Shown: positions 1-11,052 of the stretch, piece by piece
How the letters are laid out: every line of letters starts with the position of its first letter
Numbering within the stretch: the first letter of the stretch is position 1
From: Streptomyces monashensis
GTDB lineage: Bacteria > Actinomycetota > Actinomycetes > Streptomycetales > Streptomycetaceae
NCBI RefSeq assembly: GCF_001866665.1
Contig: NZ_MLYO01000072.1
Span: 1-64,000, forward strand
DNA length: 64,000 bases
Reading direction: 5' to 3'
The notes under the pieces: model-generated
The model's database searches: none
Told to the model about the DNA's origin: nothing
The model's input: only the letters and a program-made list of their open reading frames with translations
Made by a program: the position numbers and the translations under genes

Positions 1-594
1 CAACACCCCGGACATCCTGCACGCCTACCTCCAGCACGGCGGCCGCCCCGCCTTCGAGGTCCGCGCCGTCCTCGCCGCCACCCTCTCCCCCGCCTGGGGC
101 GTCTACAGCGGCTACGAACTGTGCGAGAACACCCCGCTCAAGGACGGCAGCGAGGAGTACCTCGACTCCGAGAAGTACCAACTCCGCCCCCGCGACTGGG
201 AATCCGCCGAACGGCAGGGCCGCAGCATCGCCCCCCTCATCACCCGGCTCAACACCGTCCGGCGCCGGCACCCCGCGCTGCAGCGCCTGCGGAATCTGCG
301 TTTCCACCCGACCGACAACGACGCCGTGCTCGCCTACAGCAAGAGCACGGGGACGGACACGGTCATCGTGGTCGTCAACCTCGACCCGCATCACACCCAG
401 GAGGCCACGGTCTCGTTGGACATGCCGCAACTCGGCCTGGACTGGGACGCCGCCCTGTCCGTACACGACGAACTGACGGGCGAGACGTTCCACTGGGGCA
501 GGACCAACTACGTGCGTCTCACGCCCGGCGGCGCGCCGGCGCACGTGCTCCACGTCGGGCGATCGACGCCCCAGATCGGAGGGCCCGCAGCGTC

Positions 595-598
<4 letters not shown>
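1..598 (+). CDS. glgE: Alpha-1,4-glucan:maltose-1-phosphate maltosyltransferase, 3' end
   Basis: Only the last 198 codons are in the window, and the reading frame begins at base 2. GlgE is a GH13 enzyme that transfers maltose from maltose-1-phosphate onto alpha-1,4-glucan chains. The visible part is the end of the catalytic barrel and the C-terminal beta domain, with family-typical stretches such as SPAWGVYSGYEL, EYLDSEKYQLR and a C-terminal segment rich in beta strands. The stop overlaps the treS start as ATGA (595-598), so the two genes are probably translationally coupled. The order glgE-treS-maltokinase-glgB is the known GlgE operon of actinomycetes and supports the assignment. N-terminal catalytic residues lie outside the window. 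Confidence 0.93.
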
Positions 599-2310
<1,712 letters not shown>

Positions 2311-2340
2311 ACGCCCGACGCCGAGGAAAGGACGCGCGTC

Positions 2341-3705
2341 ATGCCGAAGACCATCACTGTCGGACCGGGAACCGCGGCCGGTCGGGGCGGGCCGCCGGCC
2401 TCACTGGGCGGGCTGTTGCGCGAGTGGCTGCCGAGGCAGCGCTGGTTCGCGGGCAAGGACCGGCCCGTCACGGATCTGTCGGTGCTGCACGGGGCGGAGC
2501 TGTTCCCGGGGTGTCTGCATCTGCTGGTGCGCGCCTCGCACGCGCCGGTGCCCACGCCCGGCGGCACTCCCCCGCCCGGCGACTGCTACCAGCTGCTGCT
2601 GGCCTTGCGCGAGCAGCTCGCCCCGCGGCTGGAACAGGCGTTCCTCGGCCGCGCCGAGCAGGGACCTTTCGCCGGGCTCGCGGTGTACGACGCGCTGCAC
2701 GACCCTCGCTCGGCACATCTGCTGCTGGAGCGGCTGCGGCACCCGGGCGCGGCGGGCCCGCTGCGGTTCGAGGCGGACCCGGCCGTCCAGGTGCCCGGCG
2801 GGCTGCCGCCGCGGCTGCTGGACGCCGAGCAGTCCAACACCTCGCTCGTGTACGGCGACGCGTACATCCTGAAGGTCTTCCGGCGCATCCAGCCGGGCGT
2901 CAATCCGGATCTGGAGGTGTCGGCCGCGCTGGCCGCGCAGGGGTGCACCCGGGTGCCGGCGCCGGTGGCCTGGTTCGGCACGAGCGCGCCGCAGCCGGCG
3001 ACGCTCGGGGTGCTCCAGCCGTTCCTGCCGGACGCGACCGACGGCTGGACGCTGGCGCTGCGGGCGCTCGCCGCGGGCGAGGACTTCACGGCCGAGGCCT
3101 GGGAGCTGGGCCGGGCGATGGCCGAGGTGCATCTGGCGCTGGCCGAGGCGTTCGGTCCGGCCGGGCCGGGTGAGAACGACCGTACGGCGCAGGCGATGTC
3201 CGCGCGGCTGGACGCGGCCGCACACGCCGTACCGGGGCTGCGGCCGTTCGTGCCGGGGCTCCGGGCCGCGTTCGGGGCGCTCGCCACCTGTGACGCCGGG
3301 CCGCCCGCGCAGCGGGTGCACGGCGATCTGCATCTCGGGCAGGTGCTGCGGGCCGGCCGTGACTGGTTCGTCATCGACTTCGAGGGCGAGCCGTCCCGGC
3401 CGCTCGCCGAACGCAGGGCCCCGCAGTCCCCGGTGCGGGACGTGGCGGGGATGCTGCGCTCCTTCGACTACGCGGCCCGGCAGCGCCGCCCCTGGCGACC
3501 CGAATGGGCGCGCCGCTGCCGGGAGGCGTTCTGCGCGGGCTACGCGGCCCGCGCGGGCTGGGATCCACGCAAGAAGCACGCGCTGCTGCGCGCGCACGAG
3601 ACGGACAGGGCGGTCTACGAGGTGCTGTACGAGGCGAGACACCGGCCGGACTGGCTGCCGGTACCGATGGCGGCGATCAAGCGGCTCGCCGTGTGGGGAG
3701 GCTGA
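2341..3705 (+). CDS. mak: Maltokinase
   Basis: The 454-residue protein phosphorylates maltose with ATP to give maltose-1-phosphate, the GlgE substrate (called Pep2 or Mak in actinomycetes). The N-terminal cap has the family phrase WLPRQRWFAGKDRPV. The C-terminal lobe is an aminoglycoside-phosphotransferase-like kinase with HGDLHLGQVL (His about 327, Asp about 329) and the metal-binding IDFEGEP (Asp about 346). An AGGAAAGGA ribosome-binding site lies about ten bases before the ATG. It starts 30 bases after treS and ends 4 bases before glgB, so it belongs to the same operon. Confidence 0.94.
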   Translation: MPKTITVGPGTAAGRGGPPASLGGLLREWLPRQRWFAGKDRPVTDLSVLHGAELFPGCLHLLVRASHAPVPTPGGTPPPGDCYQLLLALREQLAPRLEQAFLGRAEQGPFAGLAVYDALHDPRSAHLLLERLRHPGAAGPLRFEADPAVQVPGGLPPRLLDAEQSNTSLVYGDAYILKVFRRIQPGVNPDLEVSAALAAQGCTRVPAPVAWFGTSAPQPATLGVLQPFLPDATDGWTLALRALAAGEDFTAEAWELGRAMAEVHLALAEAFGPAGPGENDRTAQAMSARLDAAAHAVPGLRPFVPGLRAAFGALATCDAGPPAQRVHGDLHLGQVLRAGRDWFVIDFEGEPSRPLAERRAPQSPVRDVAGMLRSFDYAARQRRPWRPEWARRCREAFCAGYAARAGWDPRKKHALLRAHETDRAVYEVLYEARHRPDWLPVPMAAIKRLAVWGG

Positions 3706-3709
3706 CGGC

Positions 3710-5926
3710 ATGGCTCTGCGCGACACCTCGCTCCCCGAGGCCGCCGGTCCGACGCCGGTCACGGCCGTCCCCCTGGATCCGGCCGAGCGCGGCCGGCTGC
3801 TGGGCGGTGCCCATCACGATCCGCACGCCCTCCTGGGCGCCCATCCGGTGCCGGGCGGCACCCTGTTCCGGACGCTGCGCCCGAACGCCCGCGCGGTGAG
3901 CGTCGTCCTGGCCGACGGCACGCACCATCCGCTGGTGTCGGAGGGCGGCGGCCTGTTCGCGGCCGTGCTGCCGCTGCCGGAGATCCCGAAGGCGTACACG
4001 CTGCGGGTGGCGTACGACGACACCGAGCAGGAGGTGCACGATCCGTACCGCTTCCTGCCCGCGCTCGGCGAGTTGGACCTCCATCTGATCCGGGAGGGCC
4101 GGCACGAGCAGTTGTGGCAGGCGCTCGGCGCCGAGCCGATGACGCACCAGGGGGTGACCGGCACCCGCTTCACGGTGTGGGCGCCGAACGCCCAGGGGGT
4201 GCGGGTGGCCGGGGACTTCACGTACTGGGACGGCACCCAGTACCCGATGCGCTCGCTCGGCGCGTCCGGGGTGTGGGAGCTGTTCCTGCCCGGGATCGGC
4301 GAGGGCGCCCGGTACAAGTTCGAGATCACCTCCCGGCACGGCGACCGGTTCCTCAAGGCCGACCCGATGGCCCGGTGCACGGAAGTGCCGCCGGACACGG
4401 CGTCGGTCGTCACGGTGTCGCGCCACGAGTGGGGCGACGCGGAGTGGATGGCCCACCGGGGTGACACGCCCGTGCACCGGGCGCCGTTCTCGGTGTACGA
4501 GGTGCATCTCCCGTCCTGGCGGCCCGGTTTGACGTATCGCCAGTTGGCTGACGAACTTCCCGCATATGTCATGGAGTTGGGCTTCACGCACGTGGAGCTG
4601 ATGCCGGTCGCCGGGCATCCCTTCAGCGGGTCCTGGGGGTACCAGGTCACCTCCTACTACGCGCCGACGCCCCGGCTCGGCTCGGCGGACGACTTCAAGT
4701 TCCTGGTGGACGCGCTGCACCGGGCCGGGATCGGCGTGATCATGGACTGGGTGCCGGCGCACTTCCCGAAGGACGACTGGGCGCTGGCCCGGTTCGACGG
4801 GGAGCCGCTGTACGAACCCGGGGACTGGCGGCGGGCGGAGCATCCGGACTGGGGTACCTACGAGTTCGACTTCGGCCGCACCGAGGTGCGCAACTTCCTC
4901 GTGGCCAACGCCGTGTACTGGTGCCAGGAGTTCCATATCGACGGGCTGCGCGTGGACGCCGTCGCGTCGATGCTGTACCTCGACTACTCACGGGACTCCG
5001 GCCAGTGGCAGCCGAACGTCTTCGGCGGGCGGGAGGACCTGGACGCGGTCGCCTTCCTGCAGGAGATGAACGCCACGGTCTACCGGCGGTGTCCGGGCGT
5101 GGTGACGATCGCGGAGGAGTCCACGGCCTGGGACGGGGTGACCCGGCCGACGGACGGCGGCGGGCTCGGCTTCGGGCTGAAGTGGAACATGGGCTGGATG
5201 CACGACTCGCTCCAGTACGTCCAGAAGGAGCCCGTGCACCGCAAGTACCACCACCACGAGATGACCTTCTCGATGGTGTACGCCTACAGCGAGAACTACG
5301 TCCTGCCGATCTCCCACGACGAGGTCGTGCACGGCAAGCAGGCACTGGTGTCGAAGATGCCCGGCGACTGGTGGCAGCGCCGCGCCAACCACCGGGCCTA
5401 CCTGGGCTTCATGTGGGCCCACCCCGGCAAGCAACTCCTCTTCATGGGCCAGGAGTTCGCGCAGGGCGCCGAGTGGTCCGAGGCACACGGCCCGGAGTGG
5501 TGGCTGCTCGACGACGACTACCACTCGGCCGGCGACCACCGGGGCGTGCGGGACCTCGTACGCGACCTGAACAGCGGGTACCGGGCGACACCGGCCCTGT
5601 GGCAGCGGGACACCGATCCGGGCGGTTTCCGGTGGGTGCTGTGTGACGCTGCGGACGACAACGTATTCGCGTTCCTTCGCTTCGACGCCGAGGGCTCGGC
5701 GCTGCTGGCGGTCTCCAACTTCTCGCCGGCCGTCCGCGCCGACTACCGTCTGTGGGTTCCGGATTCCCTCCCGGCCTGGCAGGAGGCCCTGAACACGGAC
5801 GACGCACGCTACGGCGGCAGCGGCGTCGGTGCCGGACAGCCCGGCGCGGTCCTCCGGCCGGAGGACGGATTCCTCCGGGTCACGCTGCCGCCGCTCGCCA
5901 CTGTCTGGTTGACGCCTGTGCGCTGA
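3710..5926 (+). CDS. glgB: 1,4-alpha-glucan branching enzyme
   Basis: The 738-residue GH13 branching enzyme introduces alpha-1,6 branches into the glucan made by GlgE. An N-terminal extension of about 100 residues precedes a CBM48-like domain (FTVWAPNAQGVRVAGDF) and the catalytic barrel. Catalytic residues are visible: nucleophile Asp near 416 in LRVDAVASML, acid Glu near 469 in TIAEESTAW, and Asp near 537 in ISHDEVVHGK. The ATG at 3710 follows the maltokinase stop by four bases, with GGGGAGGC as ribosome-binding site. It is the last gene of the operon. Length and order match other streptomycete glgB genes. Confidence 0.95.
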   Translation: MALRDTSLPEAAGPTPVTAVPLDPAERGRLLGGAHHDPHALLGAHPVPGGTLFRTLRPNARAVSVVLADGTHHPLVSEGGGLFAAVLPLPEIPKAYTLRVAYDDTEQEVHDPYRFLPALGELDLHLIREGRHEQLWQALGAEPMTHQGVTGTRFTVWAPNAQGVRVAGDFTYWDGTQYPMRSLGASGVWELFLPGIGEGARYKFEITSRHGDRFLKADPMARCTEVPPDTASVVTVSRHEWGDAEWMAHRGDTPVHRAPFSVYEVHLPSWRPGLTYRQLADELPAYVMELGFTHVELMPVAGHPFSGSWGYQVTSYYAPTPRLGSADDFKFLVDALHRAGIGVIMDWVPAHFPKDDWALARFDGEPLYEPGDWRRAEHPDWGTYEFDFGRTEVRNFLVANAVYWCQEFHIDGLRVDAVASMLYLDYSRDSGQWQPNVFGGREDLDAVAFLQEMNATVYRRCPGVVTIAEESTAWDGVTRPTDGGGLGFGLKWNMGWMHDSLQYVQKEPVHRKYHHHEMTFSMVYAYSENYVLPISHDEVVHGKQALVSKMPGDWWQRRANHRAYLGFMWAHPGKQLLFMGQEFAQGAEWSEAHGPEWWLLDDDYHSAGDHRGVRDLVRDLNSGYRATPALWQRDTDPGGFRWVLCDAADDNVFAFLRFDAEGSALLAVSNFSPAVRADYRLWVPDSLPAWQEALNTDDARYGGSGVGAGQPGAVLRPEDGFLRVTLPPLATVWLTPVR

Positions 5927-5951
5927 ACCCGCAGGAGTCGGCCGGACGCCC

Positions 5952-5991
5952 GAGGGGCAGTCAGGGTCGTACAGACTTTCGTCTGCCCCTC
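5952..5991 (+). promoter_or_regulatory. Overlapping alternative hairpins between glgB and the ligase gene
   Basis: GAGGGGCAG (5952-5960) pairs perfectly with CTGCCCCTC (5983-5991). Inside it, CAGAC (5972-5976) can instead pair with GTCTG (5981-5985), sharing bases 5983-5985. The large stem may terminate glgB transcription. The mutually exclusive inner stem is also compatible with attenuation of the next gene, which starts 28 bases downstream. There is no U-tract. Confidence 0.4.
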
Positions 5992-6018
5992 ACGGTCTGA
6001 GCAGAAGGGCGGCCCCAC

Positions 6019-7107
6019 GTGCGCACTGTCGGTGTGGAGGAGGAACTCCTTCTGGTCGATCCGGACAGCGGCGAGCCGAAGGCGCTGTCGACCGCCGTGC
6101 TGACCCGGGCGGTCCAGGACGATCCCGGACAGGACCTGTTCCAGCTGGAGCTGTTCGGGCAGATGCTGGAGCTCGCCACGCATCCGCACACGGACATGGC
6201 CGAGCTCGGCGCCGAGATCGTGCGCTCCCGCAAGGAGGCGGCGCGGGTCGCGGGCGAGGTGGGCTGCGCGGTCGCCGCGCTGGCCACGTGCCCGATACCG
6301 GTCACGGGCGCGCTCACCGCGGACGACCGCTACCGGTGGATGGCCAGGCGGTACGGGATCGCCACCCAGGACTGGCTCGTCTGCGGCTGCCACGCGCATG
6401 TGGCGGTGGACTCCGACGAGGAGGGGGTCGCGGTCCTCGACCGGCTGCGGCCCTGGCTGCCGGTCGTGCGCGCGCTCAGCGCCAACTCGCCGTACTGGCA
6501 GGGCCGGGACACCGGGTACGCCAGCTTCCGCAGCCGGCTGTGGAGCCGTGGTCCGTCGGCGGGGCCGACCGAGCTGTTCGGCTCGCCCGCGGGCTACCAC
6601 CGGCAGGTGGCGGACATGCTGGCGAGCGGGGTGATCCTGGACCACGGGATGGTGTACTTCGACGCGCGGCTGTCCGTGAAGTACCCGACGGTGGAGATCC
6701 GGGTGGCGGACGTGTGCCTGCGCGCGGAGACCACGGTGCTGGTCGCCGCGCTGGTCCGCGCCCTGGTGGAGACGGCCGCGCGGGACTGGCGGGCGGGCCG
6801 GCCGCCGGCCGGCCACAGCGTGAGCCTGCTGCGGCTGGCCGCCTGGCACGCCGCCCGCTCCGGTCTGGAAGGGGAACTGCTCGACCCCGCGACGATGCTG
6901 CCCCGGCCCGCACCCGAGGTGGTGCGCGCGCTGCTGGAGCACACCGGGGAAGCACTCTCCGACAGCGGGGACACGGCCCTGGCCGAGGAGGCCGTCGGCG
7001 AACTGCTGGACCGCGGGACGGGCGCGCGCGAGCAGCGCGGGGTGCTGGAGCGGGTCGGCAGTCTGCGGGAGGTCGTCACCGAGTGCGTACGCCACACCCA
7101 GGGCTGA
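6019..7107 (+). CDS. Carboxylate-amine ligase, GCS2 / YbdK family
   Basis: The 362-residue cytosolic protein belongs to the glutamate-cysteine ligase 2 (YbdK-type) family of ATP-dependent carboxylate-amine ligases. The opening VGVEEELLLVDPDSGEP is the family signature with the metal-binding EEE cluster. Further family segments are ELFGQMLELATHPHTD and CGCHAHVAVDSDE. The GTG start at 6019 is chosen because it places this signature at the N-terminus, preceded by AGAAGG. Members often act as weak gamma-glutamyl-cysteine ligases, but the substrate cannot be told from sequence. An ergothioneine or mycothiol role is possible but has no neighbouring support. Confidence 0.85.
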   Translation: MRTVGVEEELLLVDPDSGEPKALSTAVLTRAVQDDPGQDLFQLELFGQMLELATHPHTDMAELGAEIVRSRKEAARVAGEVGCAVAALATCPIPVTGALTADDRYRWMARRYGIATQDWLVCGCHAHVAVDSDEEGVAVLDRLRPWLPVVRALSANSPYWQGRDTGYASFRSRLWSRGPSAGPTELFGSPAGYHRQVADMLASGVILDHGMVYFDARLSVKYPTVEIRVADVCLRAETTVLVAALVRALVETAARDWRAGRPPAGHSVSLLRLAAWHAARSGLEGELLDPATMLPRPAPEVVRALLEHTGEALSDSGDTALAEEAVGELLDRGTGAREQRGVLERVGSLREVVTECVRHTQG

Positions 7108-7309
7108 ACGCCCGGGCCGAGCCGGACCTACGATGTGCCGTGTCCATGCCGTGGAGGTCGTGCGGCACCCGCAGTGACACGGCCAGATCATCAACCGATC
7201 ACGACTTCTCCGTTCCCCGCACCGGACGCGCTCGTCTCGGCTACATTCGAGCACCGCCGACCACAGAGCCGATCGGTGGTGTGACCCTCCGTACATCCAG
7301 GAGCAGCGC

Positions 7310-9208
7310 ATGCGCGACGTCGCCCTCGCTCCCGCCGTGGCCCCGCCGCTCGTCGGGGGCCTCGCCGACAGCGTCTTCGAGACCGCGGAGCACAGCCCTG
7401 CCCTGCCGCTCCTCGCGTACCGCGCGGACACCGCCGCCGGCGGCTGGCGGGAGATGACCGCGGTCGAACTGCGCGACGAGGTCGTCGACGTGGCCAAGGG
7501 GCTGATCGCCGCCGGGATCTCGCCCGGCCACCGGGTGGCCGTGATGGCCCGCACCCGCCACGAGTGGACGGTCTTCGCCCACGCGCTGTGGACCGTGGGC
7601 GCGGAGGTGGTGCCGGTCCATCCGTCCTCCTCGCGCGACCAGGTCGAGTGGATACTGCGGGACGCGGGCTGTGTCGCCGTGCTGCTGGAGGACGAGCAGG
7701 GTGTCATGACCGTCGGCACGGTGTGCACCCGGCTGCCGCGGCTGCGCCACGTGTGGCAGCTGGACGCGGGCGCGCTGCCCGAACTCGTCGAGCGGGGCGC
7801 GGCCGTGCCGTACACCACCGTGGAGTCGCTGCGCCGGATCGTGCTGCCGGACGCCACGGCGGCCGTCGTCTACACCTCCGGCACCACCGGCCACCCCCAG
7901 GGCTGCGCGCTCAGCCACCGCTCCCTCGCCTACCCCTGCGACACGATACTGGCCGGCTGGGCGCACGCCGCGGCGCCGCCGGGTGAGCAGCCGACCGTGC
8001 TGGCGTTTCTGCCGTTCTCGCATGTGTACGGCATCATGATCATGCTCATCTGCGTCCGCGGCGGGGTCCTGATGGCGCACGAGCCGGAGCTGTCCGAGGC
8101 GGCGCTCGCCTCCGCGCTCGGCACGTTCCGGCCGACGTATCTGTACGGTGTGCCGTCGGTGTTCGAGAAGCTCTACAAGATTTTCCTGCGCACGGCCGAA
8201 CAGACGGGCCGGGGTGCCCTGTTCGAGCGGGCCGCGCAGACCGCGCGGGACTTCGCCGCGGCCGAGGAGCGCCGGCGGCTGGGCACGGGGCCGGGGCCCG
8301 GGCTCGAACTGCGCCTCCAGCACGCCGTGTTCGAGCGGACGGTGTACCGAAGGCTGCGCGCGGCGCTCGGCGGCCGGGTGGTGCGCGGCACCTCCGGCGG
8401 TTCCTCGCTCAGCCGCGAACTGACCCTGTTCTACGAGGGGATGGGCGTCGTCGTCAACGACGGCTACGGCCTCACCGAGTCCTCCGGCGGGATCACCATG
8501 CAGCCGCTCGGCCGGGAGAAGTCCGGGACCGTGGGCCGGCCGCTGCCCGGCACCGACGTCCACGTGGCCGACGACGGGGAGATCCTGGTGCACGGTCCGT
8601 CGGTGTTCCAGGGCTACATCGGTGACGAGGCGGCGAGCCGGGCGACGCTGCGCGGCGGCTGGCTGGCCACCGGGGACATCGGGCGGCTGGACTCCGAGGG
8701 CTATCTGACGATCACCGGGCGCAAGAAGGACATCATCGTCACGAGCGGCGGCAAGAGCGTCGCCCCGGCCCCGCTGGAGCAACGGCTGCGCATGCACCCG
8801 CTGATCCACCAGGCGGTCGTGCTCGGCGACGACCGGCCGTGCGTGGGCGCGCTGATCACGCTGGACCCGGAGTTCCTCGCACACTGGCGGGCCGCCCTCG
8901 CGCTGCCGGGCGGCAGCCCCGGCCGGGAGGGCCGGGAGGAGAACGCGCTGCGGGAGGAGATCGCACGGGCCGTGGCCTCCGCCAACAGCGCCGTGTCCCG
9001 GGCGGAGTCCATCCGCGTCCACCGCGTCCTGCCCGAGCCGTTCGCCGTGGCGGACGGGCTGCTCACCCCGTCGTTGAAGCTGCGCCGGGACGTGATCGTG
9101 CGGCACTACGCCGCCGAGGTCGAGGCGATGTACCAGGCGCGCTCGCGGGCCGGGTCGGGGGTGCGGGAGCCCGCGGACTGGGACGAGCCGGACGACGTCT
9201 TCCGCTGA
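7310..9208 (+). CDS. Long-chain fatty acid--CoA ligase (AMP-forming)
   Basis: The 632-residue adenylate-forming enzyme probably activates fatty acids to acyl-CoA. It has the P-loop-like AVVYTSGTTGHPQGC (about residue 185), the A5 motif NDGYGLTESSGG, the TGDIG motif and the catalytic-lysine region GRKKDIIVTSGGKSVAPAPLE. Size and spacing match bacterial FadD15-type enzymes. It stands alone after a 200-bp gap that begins with the ligase gene. A palindrome spanning its stop codon (9201-9235) probably ends the transcript. Chain-length preference cannot be read from the sequence. Confidence 0.9.
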   Translation: MRDVALAPAVAPPLVGGLADSVFETAEHSPALPLLAYRADTAAGGWREMTAVELRDEVVDVAKGLIAAGISPGHRVAVMARTRHEWTVFAHALWTVGAEVVPVHPSSSRDQVEWILRDAGCVAVLLEDEQGVMTVGTVCTRLPRLRHVWQLDAGALPELVERGAAVPYTTVESLRRIVLPDATAAVVYTSGTTGHPQGCALSHRSLAYPCDTILAGWAHAAAPPGEQPTVLAFLPFSHVYGIMIMLICVRGGVLMAHEPELSEAALASALGTFRPTYLYGVPSVFEKLYKIFLRTAEQTGRGALFERAAQTARDFAAAEERRRLGTGPGPGLELRLQHAVFERTVYRRLRAALGGRVVRGTSGGSSLSRELTLFYEGMGVVVNDGYGLTESSGGITMQPLGREKSGTVGRPLPGTDVHVADDGEILVHGPSVFQGYIGDEAASRATLRGGWLATGDIGRLDSEGYLTITGRKKDIIVTSGGKSVAPAPLEQRLRMHPLIHQAVVLGDDRPCVGALITLDPEFLAHWRAALALPGGSPGREGREENALREEIARAVASANSAVSRAESIRVHRVLPEPFAVADGLLTPSLKLRRDVIVRHYAAEVEAMYQARSRAGSGVREPADWDEPDDVFR

Positions 9209-9235
9209 GCGGACCCGCTTGATCCGCTCAGCGGA
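9201..9235 (+). terminator. Inverted repeat across the acyl-CoA ligase stop codon
   Basis: TCCGCTGAGCGGA (9201-9213) and TCCGCTCAGCGGA (9223-9235) are perfect reverse complements separated by nine bases. The TGA stop lies inside the left arm. There is no U-tract, which is common for streptomycete terminators. Confidence 0.55.
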
Positions 9236-9450
9236 CACGCCCTGACCGGCGCCGACAGTTGTCCGACGGTTTTCCGTGCGACAACCGCTCACCCGGCCCT
9301 GATCGGGTGCATGCTGGTGGCCACGCGTTCGTCTGCCTGCCGCACCCGGCTGGCGGAACGGCTCGGTGCGCGGTGGGATCGGACATGGTGCGAGGCGGTC
9401 CAGGGCATGCGAACGGCGTCGAGTCGGACCGCCTGGAGCCGCAGAAAGGG

Positions 9451-10827
9451 ATGAACACCGTGACACGACCCAGGATCCTGGTGATCGGCGCCGGCTTCGC
9501 CGGAGTCGAGTGCGTCCGCCGCCTGGAGCGGAAACTCGCCCCCGACGAGGCCGACGTCACTTTGGTGACGCCGTTCTCGTACCAGCTCTATCTGCCGCTG
9601 CTGCCCCAGGTCGCCTCGGGCGTGCTCACGCCCCAGTCGATCGCGATCAGCCTGCGCCGCAGCAGGAAGTACCGCACCCGGATCCTGCCCGGCGGCGCGA
9701 TCGGCGTGGACCTGAAGGCCAGGGTGTGCGTCGTCCGCACCATCAACGACAAGCTCGTGAACGAGCCGTACGACTACCTGGTGCTGGCCCCGGGCAGCGT
9801 GACCCGGACCTTCGACATCCCGGGGCTGACCGATCACGCCTTCGGGATGAAGACGCTCGCCGAGGCCGCCTATGTGCGCGACCACGTCATCACCCAGCTC
9901 GACCTCGCCGACGCCAGCGACGACCCGGCCGAGCGGGCCGCGCGGCTCCAGTTCGTGGTGGTCGGCGGCGGATACGCGGGCACCGAGACCGCCGCCTGTC
10001 TGCAACGGCTCACCCACGCCGCCGTGCAGCGCTATCCGCGCATCGACCCCGGCCTGATCCGCTGGCACCTGATCGACATCGCGCCCCGGCTCATGCCGGA
10101 GCTGGGCGAGAAGCTCGGCCGCAGCGCGCAGGAGATCCTGCGCCGGCGCGGTGTCGACGTCTCGCTGGGGGTGTCGATCGAGAAGGCGGGCGCGGAGGAG
10201 GTCACCTTCACCGACGGCCGGGTGGTGCCGACGCACACGCTGATCTGGACCGCCGGGGTGGTCGCGAGCCCGCTGATCGGCACGCTCGGCGCGGAGACGG
10301 TGCGCGGACGGCTCGCGGTCACCGCCGAGATGACCCTGCCCGGGCACGACGGGGTGTTCGCGCTCGGGGATGCGGCGGCGGTGCCCGACCTGGCCAAGGA
10401 CGAGACGGGCGCGGTCTGCCCGCCCACCGCGCAGCACGCCATGCGCCAGGGCAAGAAGGTCGCCGACAACGTCATCGCGACGCTGCGGGGCGAGCCGCTC
10501 GTGCCGTACGTGCACAGGGACCTGGGCCTCGTCGTCGACCTCGGCGGCAAGGACGCCGTGTCCAAGCCGCTCGGCGTCGAACTGCGCGGGGTGGCCGCCC
10601 AGGCCGTGGCCCGTGGCTACCACTGGTCGGCGCTGCGCACCAACGTGGCCAAGACCCGGGTCGCGACCAACTGGCTGCTGAACGCGGTCGCGGGCGACGA
10701 TTTCGTCCGCACCGGATTCCAGGCCCACCGGCCCGCCCGGCTGAAGGACTTCGAGTACACCAACTCGTACCTGACACCGGAACAGGTGCGGGCGCGGGTG
10801 GAGGGCGGGGCCGAGCCGGAGAGCTGA
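9451..10827 (+). CDS. ndh: Type II NADH dehydrogenase (NAD(P)/FAD-dependent oxidoreductase)
   Basis: The 458-residue flavoprotein oxidises NADH and passes electrons to menaquinone at the membrane surface without pumping protons. The N-terminal FAD-binding Rossmann motif is ILVIGAGFAGVECVRRL. The second nucleotide-binding motif, FVVVGGGYAGTETAACL, lies near residue 170, and the FAD-contacting GVFALGDAAAVPD near 310. The ATG at 9451 follows GCAGAAAGGG and places the Rossmann motif nine residues in. A far longer upstream frame crosses an intergenic region and is spurious. The C-terminal half lacks an obvious transmembrane helix; family members attach through amphipathic helices. Confidence 0.88.
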   Translation: MNTVTRPRILVIGAGFAGVECVRRLERKLAPDEADVTLVTPFSYQLYLPLLPQVASGVLTPQSIAISLRRSRKYRTRILPGGAIGVDLKARVCVVRTINDKLVNEPYDYLVLAPGSVTRTFDIPGLTDHAFGMKTLAEAAYVRDHVITQLDLADASDDPAERAARLQFVVVGGGYAGTETAACLQRLTHAAVQRYPRIDPGLIRWHLIDIAPRLMPELGEKLGRSAQEILRRRGVDVSLGVSIEKAGAEEVTFTDGRVVPTHTLIWTAGVVASPLIGTLGAETVRGRLAVTAEMTLPGHDGVFALGDAAAVPDLAKDETGAVCPPTAQHAMRQGKKVADNVIATLRGEPLVPYVHRDLGLVVDLGGKDAVSKPLGVELRGVAAQAVARGYHWSALRTNVAKTRVATNWLLNAVAGDDFVRTGFQAHRPARLKDFEYTNSYLTPEQVRARVEGGAEPES

Positions 10828-10989
10828 CGTGACCCGGGTCACCGGCCGGTCGCCGAGTGGCAGGAGCTGATCCGCTCCTCGCCGCTGACGAAGCACACGG
10901 AGCTGGTGGGCTGGCTCAAGTCCGAGCACGGGCTCGGCCACGGGCACGCCAATGCCCTGGTCGCCGCGACCCTGGCCGAGAGGAGATAG
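10828..10989 (+). pseudogene. DUF4287 family remnant without a start codon
   Basis: In frame directly after the ndh stop the DNA encodes PVAEWQELIRSSPLTKHTEL followed by a VGWLKSEHGLGHGHANALVA-type segment and a TAG stop. This is the conserved core and C-terminus of the small DUF4287 proteins common in Streptomyces. The usual N-terminus of about 20 residues (an SYFPSIEKKYG-type segment) is missing. No ATG or GTG occurs in this frame between the ndh stop and the conserved region, and a GTG at 10829 is in another frame that stops early. I read it as a 5'-truncated gene fused to the tail of ndh. Stop-codon readthrough is the only evident way it could be translated. Confidence 0.7.
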
Positions 10990-11052
10990 TTCGGGCACTC
11001 GTGCGATGCTGGAACGTAGATCGATTTCTGGCACGGGAGAGAGCGCGGCGGC

